A DNA stretch of 64,000 nucleotides from Malachius bipustulatus (taxonomy: Eukaryota > Arthropoda > Insecta > Coleoptera > Melyridae). The stretch is taken from assembly GCA_910589415.1 (NCBI GenBank), contig OU342636.1:44903735-44967734 (forward strand), given 5' to 3'. Position 1 is the first letter of the stretch. Each line of letters begins with the position of its first letter. The notes under the pieces were generated by a model, which saw nothing but the letters and a program-made list of their open reading frames with translations, was not told where the DNA came from and searched no databases. Shown one piece after another: positions 37,849 to 50,639 of this stretch. The position numbers were made by a program, and so were the translations under genes.

Positions 37849-40800
37849 CCGGTTTAATTGCCTCCCTGGTTTGTATAATCGTCCTTATCGGAGTTAATTT
37901 AATTAATTAAAAAGGTAGGGAGTAGGGGGTGTTTTTTTTATATTTTTTCCCGACGGTCACTCTTTCATTTGCTCCATTGCCAGGTACTCAGGTGAATGTT
38001 TTTATTATGAATTTATTATAATATCCAACCTGTACTGAAACATATTTATTATAAATCGTGTTTAAGCAGGTTATATTATTCAGATCCTTTGGAATAAAAA
38101 CTTGAAAATGAAAAATAAAAGAGGACGCAGTGGACAATGAAACTGCAGCCGATTTTTTCGTGCGACTCTGCCTTTTCGAGATATGGCCGTTCAAAGTTGA
38201 AAATTGGCAATTTTTCTGGTTTTTCAAAATTTTTGTTCTCATTTTGTGAGAAAGCTGAGGACTTGACGGTCCGATTTTGCTCACGCAAAACTACGTCATA
38301 TTCTGAAGACATAGGTATGACGTAAATAAAACTAATATAGGATCTTACCGAGGGCAGTTCTTTAGTGAGGCTTGTGAGGCACGAACGAAGAAAGAGAAAA
38401 ATGGGCCCATAATTGAAACATGTATGCGTGATAGGAGCTGTTCGTATTTCCCGAATCCGGAACAATCTGTTTTCTTGGTTTCGTGAATATTTCGATAATA
38501 AATTCGCAGTCATGGAGGAGCGTTCATTTCGTATTACGCATGGACCTGCGAGAGACGGTATGGTATAATACCATATACGTATACGTATAATGTATACATA
38601 TACATAGAACGAGGTCTACTACTGAGGGGAGGGTTCACAATCAGGGTAGGTATTTTAGCGGCACAATATACAAACGCCTTTAATACGAAATAGATTTATA
38701 GTAATGGAAATAACAATGTATCATCTGGTGCTGGTGGTAGGTGCGAAGCGCGAGAAAAAATTGTCATTTTTATAAGCTAAGTGCTTATCGGTGTTATGTA
38801 TCGACGGCGGTATCGGAAAAGCAGTTACTCTGTCCCGGGGCCATTAGTTAGAACCGTTCAGGCCTAAAGTAACTTACCCTATTCGCGCCGGATAAATATA
38901 AATGACTTACTTTTCTCTTTTATATACGCGACTGAAGTATTCTATGGGACGGCGATGCTCGATATCGTGAAAAAATCAACATTTTCTACTACGCAGCTCG
39001 GTCGCTTTTATAAAAAAGAAACAGCAGCAGCCGACATTTTCTTCCACCGTACATTCTAAGAAGTTGCCGAAGTATGTTGTAATACTTATAAGACTGCACG
39101 AGGAATTAAAGTTTCAAAGTTCATGTGACTGGAGAAATTAAGTTCGATGTAAAGTTCGTTCAACTGCTGAAATATTTCCTTTGTGTTTAACTCTGGAATT
39201 AATTTTTCATCGACAATCGCAATAAAATCGACTACTCATAAAATTTAACGAATATCTGCTTAAAATGATTGTTTTCTCTCAAATTCACGTTACCTATTCT
39301 CCTGAAAATTTCGAGTGCAAACTTCCACAACTAATCTGTGAGAGGATCTGGAAGCTGCTACTGTTTAGAATGATCCAGGAGTAGGTGATTCGTAACTCCG
39401 GAAAGACATTCGGGAGCTAGTTAATTCTCGAAGCCGTTCTAGAAGAGCACCAAGGGTGCATATAACCGGAGCTAGGGAGCGTTGCAGCTTTGAAGCAGTA
39501 AAGCAGTGATATTATAATCGAGCTTGTAAGAAAATACAGAAGAAAAATACGTAACAATAATACGATCTTAATAAACGTTTGACAAACAATTTCCCTTACT
39601 GCAAACTGGAAGTCGCGTGTCGTTAGCAAGGGGTTGACAGAATAGACCATGAGAAGGCTTACGACACTACTTTACTGCCTACACTAAACTAACAACAAGG
39701 CTCATGGCATATTTAAAATCTACCGTATATAGGTGTAATCCTAATACACTCGTGTAGCAGCCCTTAAAATTTTTTAATGTTCAATAACTCGCCCCAATCT
39801 TCCCTCTTGATCTCACTTCATGCGCCTTCTATTTCACACAGCCGAAGAGCGATATTATGAAAAGATTATGACAACTATTAAACGGTTATCGAGGAGAGTT
39901 ACGAGGTTAAACAACTTCGTAACGCTTTTATTGTAGAGGCGACCTTCTTTTATTCTTTCCGACCTTCGAGTAACGAGTAACGGCCAGTTTTTATTTAGCT
40001 AATTTTTCATTATCAATCATTATTATTGGAATATAACTTCGTATTCGGTCCGGTAAGTGACTTTATTGTTTTGTTAATTATGTTTGCTCTATTACTGTAG
40101 GTAATGTTTTTGTTATTTCTACAGTAGTAGTTAAAATAATAATTTAAATAATCAACGTATGAAATTATGGGATTTTTTGAGTTTTTTTTTTTTGTGTTTG
40201 AGCAGTTATTCTAATAGCAAGCTATATTAACAACCATTCACACAGAACTTCGTTCTCAATATTTTTTAACCGACGTAGATACGTAAAAAGAGTAAAAAAA
40301 TAAAAAAAGTCTTTTAGCGGGACTCGAACCACGGTCTGCTAAAAATGCAAGAATACAAATTAAATTCGCGTCGCCGTCAAAATTCTAAAAATTGACTGAT
40401 TCATCTGATGGCGATGAATCTCTAGTTATCATCGCTATCAAATTATTTTTTTACAAGATTCTTTTCAATTATTGTAAAGTAAAGCCGTTTCATGTAAAAA
40501 TGTCCAGACCTGACCCTGGACGTCTCTCCGAAAAGCATTTTTTTAATAGTTCCATCAAACACCCACTTGGATCGTTCCGTGACTATGAAACGCACTGATT
40601 GGAATCAGAGACTCCATGCAAATGGAGTTGGAGATTTCCTCGGACTTTCAATTTATCGAAGGACTAGAACTAGAGACCCCCCTATTCAGACGGCAGGCTG
40701 GCGGGACAATTAGATTCACTGGGCACGGCCTAGGTGTAAATTCGAGCACAGTAGGCGCTCGCTGGCGCTACTCGTGATAATTGACTACTAATGTCTCCCT

Positions 40801-43718
40801 CCGCTATATCAGCTGGGAATTGTTGTTTGTTTAGACCAGTGACGCAGTGACAGTCTTACCTACCTCCTTGCCTTGATTACCTAAAATAATTAATTGTTGT
40901 GTTAATAGATTTATTCTCATCTTCGCTGACGTTGGAGTATTTACTAGACGTATTATTAGGCGTAGGGTTTGATATTTTTTAATCGTATTGCAGCGTTTTT
41001 CGAGCAAGCCATCGAGGCGCCGAGGTGACGGGTCCGCTGCTGGCCAAGACGGACAACGCTGAGTTAACGCAGATTTTTCAAAATCGTGCGAGATGACGTG
41101 GTACTTTGAAGTGATGACTCATTAATTTGTTCTAATAATTCTACGATTTCGTCGTAAAAATGATAGCACATCTAATTCCAGGCTGAGGGTCTAGAATATT
41201 TCTCCTACCTCGGATTGAGTATATAAATCAATTCTGCGGTCTTTAAATAGAAGTGAAGCAACATAAAAAATAAATAAATAAACTACTCTAGTTCAATTCT
41301 TTCAAAAATGTGCCCATAAACGGTTATAGAAATTTAGCAAATTTTATCCTTTTTCTCCCCACGTTACTGGCTTATTAAAGGAAAACAAAAATTACACTAA
41401 CAATTTCTAAGTTTATTTCGAACTCGCATACACAGAGGGTTAAGAAAAATACCAAACTTTCCGAAAATTCTAAAGGCCGATATTTTGAAACGGATTGACC
41501 GATTTTGCTCAAACGCAACATCAGACCACTTTTTGTGGATGCCATACTGTCACAAAACTTTAATTTCCCTAATTGTAAATTTGAAGGTAGGTACAACACG
41601 TGACTTTAGGAGACTTTTGGAATGAATATTAAAAGATTCACAAAAATTCTACGAGAGTAAAAAATTAATTATTTTGAAAGATGAAGCTACAGCTGCGTTT
41701 TGAAGATCGAAAATTTAAAATTTTAGAGAAAAAATCATCATGTAAAAATTGTGAAAATCTCCGACATTTTCTCCTTAAAATTTTTGAAAGTTATGGTTAC
41801 TAAAAAAAAAAATACTTTTGATGGGTCACTCTCATATTATGAGACATTCTTATTATTATTATTTTTTTGAAAAAAATCTTCGATTGACCCGCAAAGAACG
41901 ATTCGAATGAGAACACCCTGTATAATAGTCGCATTTATGTTTCATGTACATATATTTTATTTTAGGCAATAGAGTGGATTGCGATGGTGTTTTCTAATTA
42001 CCCAAAGTTCAAAAATTTTCGTATCATCGATCAAAACAGAAATGAGAAAATTGCAAGTTTTATTAATTAATAATTAATTAAACAGTCGTTAAAATCAGTT
42101 GATAGCTTAACGGTCCGAGGTTGCTAATAATCACTAATCACCAACACCGGCGTCATAGTATAAGTAGTCAGAAAGGTTACCTTACCTTTTGCAAAACAAG
42201 CTGCCTACTTGTTTACAGGACGTCGTAAGACGTCGAAGAAGCCTTTTGTCATCGGATTCTAAACAGCTTTTTTGTAATTTAATGAGCTCGTTTGAACGTG
42301 AACGCGATAACAAGCTGTCTACTTACAGTCTTACGTAGTACGTACCTACGTAGGTAGGTGTAGGTACCTGATGCTCCGCTGTTTTAAATTATTACCGCGC
42401 ACGGCTTTATTATTAGAGAGACTGCTATTACTTTGCAAAAAAAAGCTATAGACAGGTACGTTTAATTTGTAAAATGGCGAGAAAGAATCGGTAAATTCAT
42501 AAATCGAGGAGGGGCGAGAAGGTCCTTACACAAGAGAAGCGTCAACGAGTTAATGATTCGTTTTTAGGCGATTTTTTTTTGCCTTACACCACATTTACCA
42601 TTTCATTGAGCTTTAAATTTGAGCAAGAAATGAGCAAATAAGTAAATAAAATTGAAATTTAATATTCTGTTAATTTCAACATCAGTCGCTCTTGTTGTGC
42701 GTTACTTTTTCAATACTTCCGGACGTTCGTTTCATTCTCATTGACGTTCCAAACATTTCAGGAATCAGAAAGTATAAAAAAATACTCCCCTTAATCCGCT
42801 CGCCTCTTCTCGTATTTTTTCTCAATTATTATTCGTTATTTTTTCTCGAATCAGATTTCGGTATTTCAGATTTTCCGCTAGTGTTAGTACTATACGACCG
42901 CTTAATGAAATCCCCCGCCCATCATCGCTTGTAAAGGAGAAGTAGCAAGCGGGAACGGGGAGAGGAGACGGGGGGAGACTTTATGGGAAACTGACTGACT
43001 GCTGGATGTGCCGGAGCTGGGAAGCGCTCGCGGTGTTTCTTCACGTTGACGACGTATCCGTTTGTTTTCTTTGTTCCTCGTTTATTTCCATGTGTTTATT
43101 TTTCGCTGATTTTCTGTAAACTTAATTACAGTGTCGGTCTGATAATATTATTCGCTTCCGGATAATTTGATTATTATCCGGCTTTGTTGTGTTGTTAATA
43201 CTTTTCGTTTACTCTGTAAGTCTGTAACAATAAGCTTTCTTCCAGTTATAAGGTATATCAGGATAGAAACTAAAAGAAATTGATAACAATAACTTATTTG
43301 AAGCCCCCCTTCCCCTCAAAGGTCTACTTAAGATCGTCGCAACGACCGAGAGTTGTAGATTTTCACGCATGGGTGATCTATATACCTATCTACTCCGAGT
43401 GAGTTCCGAATACTTGAAATAAACTCCGAGTTATTTAGAAAGTTTCCCTTCGCCCCAATAATCACTTGATGGATCAGAAGTTATTCCCATTCATGTGTCG
43501 GAAGAGACAGATAGAAATTGAACACATCCATTTTCTTATAGACTTTTCGTGGAGTTTCCACTCACAGCACCGCCACCATGACACTCTAACCAATTTTCAG
43601 TCTTTCTCTTAACATTATCTCATTATCCTTAACCATTCATTTCACATTAAAATCAAATTTCTTAATAAAACCCAGTTGAAGAGAAAGTTTTATTTTTTAT
43701 CATGTATGGCATCAGGGA
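37849..43718. other. Long gene-poor stretch
   Basis: No supportable gene is seen. At 38090-38330 and 41400-41800 are AT-rich blocks with phrases such as ccgattttgctca in common, perhaps decayed repeats. An accctgtat word at about 41918 marks a foldback remnant. At about 42900-43050 is a GC-richer patch. Confidence 0.4.
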
Positions 43719-44122
43719 ACCTCCGTCTTCCTAGCAGAGCAAGGTCATAATATGCGCTAATTACGTGTGCATCAGTGCAATTTATAATTTTTTTGCTATG
43801 AAAATTAACATTTTCCAGTGCTCTGCTATTATGACGTCATAGCGGAGCAACAGGTTGATTTTTGAGTAATAAGCTGAGGGAGCATTTAAATTATGAATTG
43901 CGCACGTAATTAGCACAAAAATAGCGCATAATCTCTTACTTCAATTTTTAATTTTTGCATATTCAGGCGACACTGCTAGGGTAACGTCATTACCAAATAA
44001 ATTGTAAAAGTGTAAATTTTCCAAGAAACTAAGAGAGCAAAAAATTTGCGAATTTGGCACACAATTAACACATTGAAATATTAATTTTGGATGACCTTGC
44101 CCTGCTATAGGATGACGGAGGT
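43719..44122. mobile_element. 404-bp foldback/TIR element next to the aldo-keto reductase
   Basis: The left end acctccgtcttcctagcaga (43719 on), continuing gcaaggtcat, is matched by an inverted copy at 44091-44122 with a few differences. A second inverted pair lies inside (gctaattacgtg and cacgtaattagc). Between these is a short palindrome around tgacgtca at about 43831-43838. Its right end is only 40 bp from the reductase stop codon. Confidence 0.72.
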
Positions 44123-44161
44123 GAAAGTGGATATTGATTGGTCCCAGTGGATCGTTCCGAA

Positions 44162-45759
44162 TCAAAATTCGGCATCGAACGGATATTCTTTCAATTTCCT
44201 CGCCCTGGAAAAATCGTAATTGAACTCTTTATTAGAAAGCAATAAAAAGGGACACTCACGGTTCGAAGGAGGTGATTCTGCCGTTGCAATGGAGCGAGCT
44301 CAAAAACGCCATGTCTCCCGGCGTAAGAGTGAAATCGAACACACGTCGATGTTCTCTGATAAGCGTTTCCTGTTCGCCGACTTCGGTATTACAATATTGC
44401 CCGATTGTACGTTGTACTTTATCAGCACTTGTGCCGTCGTCTTCTTGATTCGATTAGAAATCGCTTTTATTCTCCCGTCGTCCAGCAAGTGCCCGTTCCC
44501 GGAGTCACCGCCGCTTTTATACGGACCTCCGAGAGGACAATACGACGTCAACGTTATGTCTCTTTCCTTGCAGAAAGCGCGCAGTTTGTTCTGATTCAGT
44601 AACGGATGACATTCAACCTGGAATTGTTGTTGTTATTTTTATTGGAAGAAGAAGAAGAACAAAAAAAAGTAGGTGACACTTGCCTGATTTGTTACCGGAG
44701 TTATTGTAGCCGATTTCATTAATCGCTCAATTTGTCGACTATTAAAGTTCGATACTCCGATCGATCTCACTAAACCCTTCTTAACGACTTCTTCCATCGC
44801 TTTCCATGTCTCCACAAAATCAACATGACCTTCAATAAAATTGCCCTGATCATCTAGAGGCCATAAATCGTCTCCTTCCTATAAGAAAAAAATTAATAAA
44901 TAATTATCATGACGTAACTGTTGCACTACCATCATCATAAATACGTACCACAAAAGAGACGGGCCAATGAATTAAATATAAATCCAGATAGTCGAGCTTG
45001 AGATTTCCGAGGGTGGTTCTAAGGGCCGATTCGACCAGTTCGGCCCTGTGATAGTTGTTCCATAACTTGCTGGTGATGAATAGGTCTTGACGAGCGACCA
45101 GGCCGGACTTGATCTTTTCCTCGATGGCCTGACCTATCAGGTCCTCGTTTTGATAGAAATGGGCGCAATCGAAGTGCCGATAGCCGATCTCCAGCGCGTC
45201 GGAAACCGCTTGTTTTATCTCGTGCTGCCGTTCCGGTTCCGGGGAACCCTGCGATGATGTTATAATTCAGTAATTTTCAATTTCGCTTTTAAAAATCGTC
45301 TTTATATTATGGGCATTCATTATTAGCGACTTATTTTATGTTTTTTTTTATCCGAGTAGGCTGCGATGTTCAATAAGTGAGTTAAGGGGTGGGTGTTGGA
45401 TTTTGACGTCACAACAGCCGCGATTAATATATGACGTCACAGGTGATACGTGGCGCTATATCAAGAAACTCAAGAGAATTGTTTAAATGAAAGTTTGATT
45501 TACTAATGCCTTTAATTATTAATCTTTATTTCAAGCATGTAGTGTACCTAATGAATTGAAAAGTAGCAATACATAAACGTTATTATTATTATTATTATCA
45601 TAATTCAAAAATGCGACCTTTCATGGTGTTAAAAATAAAAATGGAGATAGATAAATAAATTATTATTGTATAAAGTCTCACCGGCCATGTTCCCATGCCA
45701 ATAACAGGAATTTCGTATCCGTTGTTTAATTTTATTTTTGGTACCGCGGCAGGTGACAT
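44162..45759 (-). CDS. Aldo-keto reductase, five exons, with a 2-nt frameshift in exon 4
   Basis: This is a NADPH-dependent carbonyl reductase of the AKR family. The exons in transcript order are 45682-45759, 44949-45248, 44684-44878, 44260-44617 and 44162-44204. The introns are GT-AG except intron 3, whose donor is CAG|GCAAGT (GC-AG). The start [14 protein letters not shown] leads into [13 protein letters not shown]. The catalytic tetrad is complete: Asp53 and Tyr58 in [14 protein letters not shown], Lys87 in ITSKLW, His120 in [22 protein letters not shown] and the coenzyme loop [10 protein letters not shown] follow. Total length is 974 nt, two too many: near 44344-44349 a repeated GT dinucleotide shifts the frame, so translation ends early as ...RRETWRF. 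Past this point the other frame reads [15 protein letters not shown], and the last exon ends EYPFDAEF, a usual AKR C-terminus. This could be a polymorphism, an assembly error or a new pseudogene. Confidence 0.88.
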
Positions 45760-48054
45760 GATTGCTTTCTTCTTTTTGTTTTGCCGGCTAGAGCTGGGGC
45801 TGGAATAAATTTTTAAATAGTTTGAAAATAAATTAATAAAAGTAACGCGAGAGACCGTGGACGATGTGAACAACGCGAACTTGAACTGTAATTGACGAGG
45901 AACAAGGACGAATAATAATAATAATAATTTTTTATCAGTTCCATTCTCGATTGTTGTAAATGTAAACAAAATCTGACTCTATGGTACTTACACTAATGTC
46001 TACGAAACTATGAATTATTATTATTCTTGTTGATTTTGTAATAAAATCCGGCTTATTACAAAAGTTATCTCGTTTATACAGGGTATTTCGAAACATGTGT
46101 TGGAACATAAAAGGTGTGATTCCCTGCCTCGTTATAAGAAAAAATTCCAATTGACATGGATCCGCAAATGTACCGTTTTCAAGATACAGGGTGTCAAACA
46201 ATTTTTTTTTCTTTAGTTTTTTGACGACATCTCAGGAACTTCTTTTGAGTGCTAGTTAATTTTTTTATGTGGCAGTGAAACGACTTTATTCATACATTTA
46301 ACAATTCAGTGTTCTCGCTGAGAGGAGACTAGCTGAAGAAATGAATGAATATATTTTAAAAACATTCTGACAAAAGTGGTTGCTTCCTCTCATCACATCC
46401 TACATCATATCCTAGTCTTATAAAGAGCATTCACTGAAATCCCATTTTAGCTTGATCGGAAATGAGTTGGATGACCGCTTATTTCCTCAACCTTTAAATT
46501 AAACGAAAACCCGTTACATATAATCATTGTTAGATATAAAATATTTTATTTAACATTACTAATCATTTTTCGTGGATTCAAGAAACAAAATAATTTCCCT
46601 GACATGTAAAATTAAGTACTCAAATTATCGTTTTCCAAAATGTCGAGTATAATTGGATCGATGACGGACCAGTCAAAGGGCACGATGGCACGAAAGTTAA
46701 TTAGAAGTCTCGCATAGTAGTTCACTTTTTGCGCGCTCAATAATAAAGTTCCCTCCCGGTTGCCTACCCCATTCAATCATTTTTTTTTCTGCACTGAAAG
46801 TTGTTTAATTAAATAAAACGTTGTTCCTCTGTTGACAAATCGCAAGTTGTAGTATTCTAATAAACGCGCGCCCTCTAAAGGGCTCGACGATAAACGCAGC
46901 AGGCAACAGAGGACAATTTGAAAAATCTCTCGGGATAATTAAGATCGAGGTTTGTACACTCACTCACAATAATAATAGGTACGAGCTCATTTTCGATATT
47001 ACTTTCCGAGATTACGTCGCTCCTTGTTTTGTTATCAGCAACTGGAAACTGTTATGTCTCCGGAGAGGGCTGAACAGCCAGCGAACGGCGCTCCATTCCA
47101 GAAGACGGCGTCGCTGATGGCGAGGAAATTTATGACTGCGAGGAATTCATTTCGCTTTATATTGTCGTTGTTGTTATCAGCCGTTCAGACATTAATATCT
47201 ATACGTTCGTCATTCCGTGATGATGACACGAATAATAATAATAATAATAATAAACAGTCACTCTCACTATAAATAAGACTCTGTTAACCGTAAAACATTT
47301 TCTCGAGTCTCCAGTGGTATACTTTGGAAGCGGGGGGAAGTGAGCTTATCCTGTTTTTCAGTCGTACTTAGTTGGTACTTAGAGAAGTCGGGCATTTTTT
47401 TTTTTGTCGAAAGCTGATCGTTTCTGCGGGGAGTGTATACGTACAGAAGAGCCCTAAGAGGATTCCCGTTTTATATAAATATCTGCGACGACTGCGGCAG
47501 TCCCAGTCTCGCAGTGTGTTGGTGTTGTTTTATTGCCAACGTCATACCACTCCTCTCTACATAGACAGCCATTCGATATTTTCGTGGAGAAAATGTAAAT
47601 GAGAGCGTCGCCGAGAATGGCCCATTTATGAGACGGCCAAGTTTCTATCTGAAACAATTTTCTCTACTTGCACGAGGAGATAAACATTTTATACGTATAC
47701 TTGCACATATTTATAATGTCCTATACTTTTTCTACAGTTTTTTATTATTGGTTATAGTGTTAACTTTACACAGCTCTATCAAGTAAATTGATGATATGGA
47801 AAAATGAATAAAACCGTTCTTTATATACCTACTCAATAAACATTAAGAAATTGCTTGGTTTAAGCAAGACGAAGGTGATCTGCACTTAAATGGGTGCACT
47901 TTTCATTTTTACAGTCCTCACTTGCAGTCATGCAGTGTAGAAAAGTGAGTTATTTAGGAGTCTTTTTGAGTTTTTTTTTTTATATTTTCTGGAAAAGTTG
48001 AAAATTAAAAAAACTTATCAAAATGAATCTTTGCAGAAGCAATACGAGTATTAA
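45760..48054. other. Upstream/non-coding stretch of the aldo-keto reductase
   Basis: It holds the presumed promoter side of the reductase. At 46078-46200 are words tacagggtattt and tacagggtgtc of a foldback remnant. An (AAT)n microsatellite sits at about 47231-47252. No further gene is recognised. Confidence 0.45.
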
Positions 48055-48290
48055 CTGATGACTCAATAACTGGAGTGAAAAATAACCCAGATTGCAGGAG
48101 ACGCGGGGAGGGGGAGGAAACCCCATACCACCTAATGTGTGAATGTCCAGCACAAGAGGGAACTACTAGACTTCTAGTATTTGGGACCGAAATGACAGAA
48201 CCAAAAGAAATAGAACAAGCACCCATTGGTACTGAAATACTTTCGGGAGTCCATAAAGCGGTACAATAAGCGCAAGGGCTTTGAACCTAC
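48055..48290 (+). pseudogene. 3' tail of a non-LTR retrotransposon (5'-truncated LINE)
   Basis: The plus-strand frame to the stop at 48269 reads NPDCRRRGEGEETPYHLMCECPA and then EPKEIEQAPIGTEILSGV. This matches the C-terminal cysteine/histidine motif and end of R1/Jockey-type LINE polyproteins (C-x2-C...H-x4-C; the second Cys is replaced by Arg). An A/T-rich tail with taataataac follows. The reverse transcriptase is missing, so it is a dead, 5'-truncated copy. Confidence 0.6.
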
Positions 48291-49764
48291 CTTAGAAGTA
48301 ATAATAACAATAATTAACTCATGAACTATTGGAATAAATAAATTTAAACAAATATTTCTTTAAAAGTCTGCTGAGGAGTAGCTTTTTCTTCAAAGTAAAA
48401 AACCCAAATAAGCTTTAAAACAAGTGCGCAACAAGTCTGGGAATTCAAATCCAAACATGTTTGTTATTTTATCTGCTCACTCTGTCTGCTAACTGCTCGT
48501 ATAAACACCCACACACACACGCACGCACACACGCGCGTTTTCGCATCAGTCTCTCCTGCATAGCCACAAGTCCTGATGTAAATTTTCGATTGAATTGCTG
48601 AACTGTAATCTGGCAAATTGAATAGCTCCGGTAAATAATAAATCGGTAATGGTTTTCGGAATACGTAATAACACGGAATGGGTTGTGTTGGAGCAAGTGA
48701 GTGAGCGAGCGAATCAATCGGGATCAAGACTATTTATTATAAATAAAACAATAGCTTTCGAATGATTGTAATATCTGTATGTACTCTCTCGTTTGTTTTT
48801 TTTTGTGTGTATGGTAATCCAGTCGGTTATTTTCAAATAAATGATTTCAAATTCACCGATTTCACAGCGAATGAAACAAAAAAATGCGCACATACCCTTT
48901 GGTTCGCTCGTCGAATCTGAGGAAAGCTCGTGGCTTTCTTTCAGAGCACCTCAATAAGTAATCCTTTGCCGATTTAACAAGCTAAACAAAAGGGAATAAT
49001 ACTTGTACCATTAAGGATATCCCGTTATTCAAGGCTAACAATGCCGGACATCCAGGACTTCAAATTGACGAGCTAACGAGGAGTCTCGTCGAATCGGAGA
49101 TGCGCTGCTTGTTCCTTGTTCCTTGTTCCTTGTTTCGGAATCGAATTACCCGGTTTTTTCCATACCTCTTTACAGTCTGGAATTTATTCACTTATTTAGT
49201 TACTATTCTTCACGGAACGAGGGAAAAATAAACGTTCGCGGTCAATTTAAATGAAAAATATGAGTCGATCGTATCTTTCCTTATTCGTATTCGTTTTTTT
49301 GTTGTATACTTTGTCATACTTTACGAAAACCGTATGCAATAAGGGCAGTGGATGGTGGATGGATATTAGGACAGTCATGAATAATTTTCTGATTAATTCA
49401 TGCTCCCAACTCACACAACGAAACGAGCAGGTCCTTTTCCTTCAGACAGAAATGAACAAGGGAAGGACAAAGTGAAACACTCCCTCTGTTGGCAACAATA
49501 GGAACGAGGGAATGTCATTTCAAGGCTGTTACATCCCACTGAAGGATCTTAACACTTTTTAATATTTTTCTCTTTTCCGTGATTATTTTTTTCAAGGATC
49601 TTCTTTCAAACGATCAGGGAGAATATTCGATTGGAAAAAGATTGGCGCGGGAAAATTCCAGGTAGAACGTTGAACGATGATCAAATTCCAAACGGGAGTG
49701 TCGATTGGAAAGCACGATTGGTGATTTTCATCAGTAGGTCAGGTCAGCAGGTCAGGTCAGACCT
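48291..49764. other. Non-coding stretch
   Basis: A (CA)n/(CG) microsatellite at about 48509-48535 is visible, as is a tandem ttccttg run near 49110-49135. No gene is recognised; the hydrophobic frame at 49251-49475 has no known features. Confidence 0.45.
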
Positions 49765-49980
49765 GCAAAATCGACCAAAGCTGTAAAATCTGCTTGTGGG
49801 GGGAAGAATCCCAACACTTATCCTATAACTGAGTGTCATGTGGTACAATAGGCGGAAAGGAAAAGGTGTTGTAAACAATTTGAAAGAACCAACACCAGAA
49901 GGGGATACAAAAGATCTTCTTAGGTCGTAAATACATACAATTGTTCTAAAAAGATGCAAAAATTTTTTCTTTTTTTAAAT
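49765..49980 (+). pseudogene. Second LINE 3' tail, frameshifted
   Basis: In shifting frames the plus strand gives CLWGEESQHLSYN, then a Cys, then LKEPTPEGDTKDLLR. This is the order seen at the C-terminal end of Jockey/R1-type LINEs and in the tail at 48055. Stops and frame changes show that it is decayed. Short AT-rich sequence follows. Confidence 0.45.
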
Positions 49981-50639
49981 TGGAACACCTGTGAGTAAGT
50001 ACTCAAAAAAAACAAAAACAACCAACTTGCTTAAAAAAATTATTATTTTTTCTATAATTTTTCCTAAAAAGTGTCCCATTTTTTCAAGGAGTTAAATTCT
50101 AAAGTTACATCTAGGACTGTGAGCGTTTTATATAGCTCTAGAATTTGACTCCTTGAAAAGTGGGACTGGCCATTTTGGAAAAATATAGAAAAAAAAGAAA
50201 TTTTTTAAAGTAATTTTTGATTATGTTACTGTTGGTTTTTTTTGAGTACTTGTGGGTGTTGTGTATTTGGTTGTTATTTATTGATTGGAGGAAAAAAATT
50301 CTACTGAATAGAATTTTCACACACTTGAATTAATAGTTGTGCGTACCTACCTGTTGTTTTTATCGCCTTATTAAACGGAGTTTCCTTTCTGTTTAGGTCT
50401 ATTTTAGAAAAAAATTTAATTGTGAATAGACGGTGATAAGGACGCTAATATAAAAAAAAAGTTTTTAAACTATGCGTGTATGTGATGCTACTGTTTCGTT
50501 AGTGACAAGTGTTTTTTTGTAATGTGGGAGTAAAGTTAACAACCAGTGACTCTCGTAGGTTTGAAGATTCCGACTTTTCACTGAGACGATTGATGACCGA
50601 ATGGCATATCACTTGCGTAAGTTTTTGTATGAAACAGGT
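49981..50639. other. AT-rich stretch with an inverted pair
   Basis: Around 49985-50270 the words gtactcaaaaaaaacaaa, ttaaaaaaattatt and aaggagttaaattct are mirrored by aatttgactccttgaaaa, aattttttaaagtaa and ttttttttgagtactt. A further small foldback element centred near 50125 is likely. Confidence 0.5.

Noticed and set aside
40300..40400. tRNA-like B-box on the minus strand (ggttcgagtccc) followed by T-runs
   Set aside because: No acceptable acceptor, D or anticodon stems could be formed; at best a badly decayed tRNA or SINE head.
44220..44602. Plus-strand frames over the reductase
   Set aside because: Antisense shadows of exon 4 of the aldo-keto reductase.
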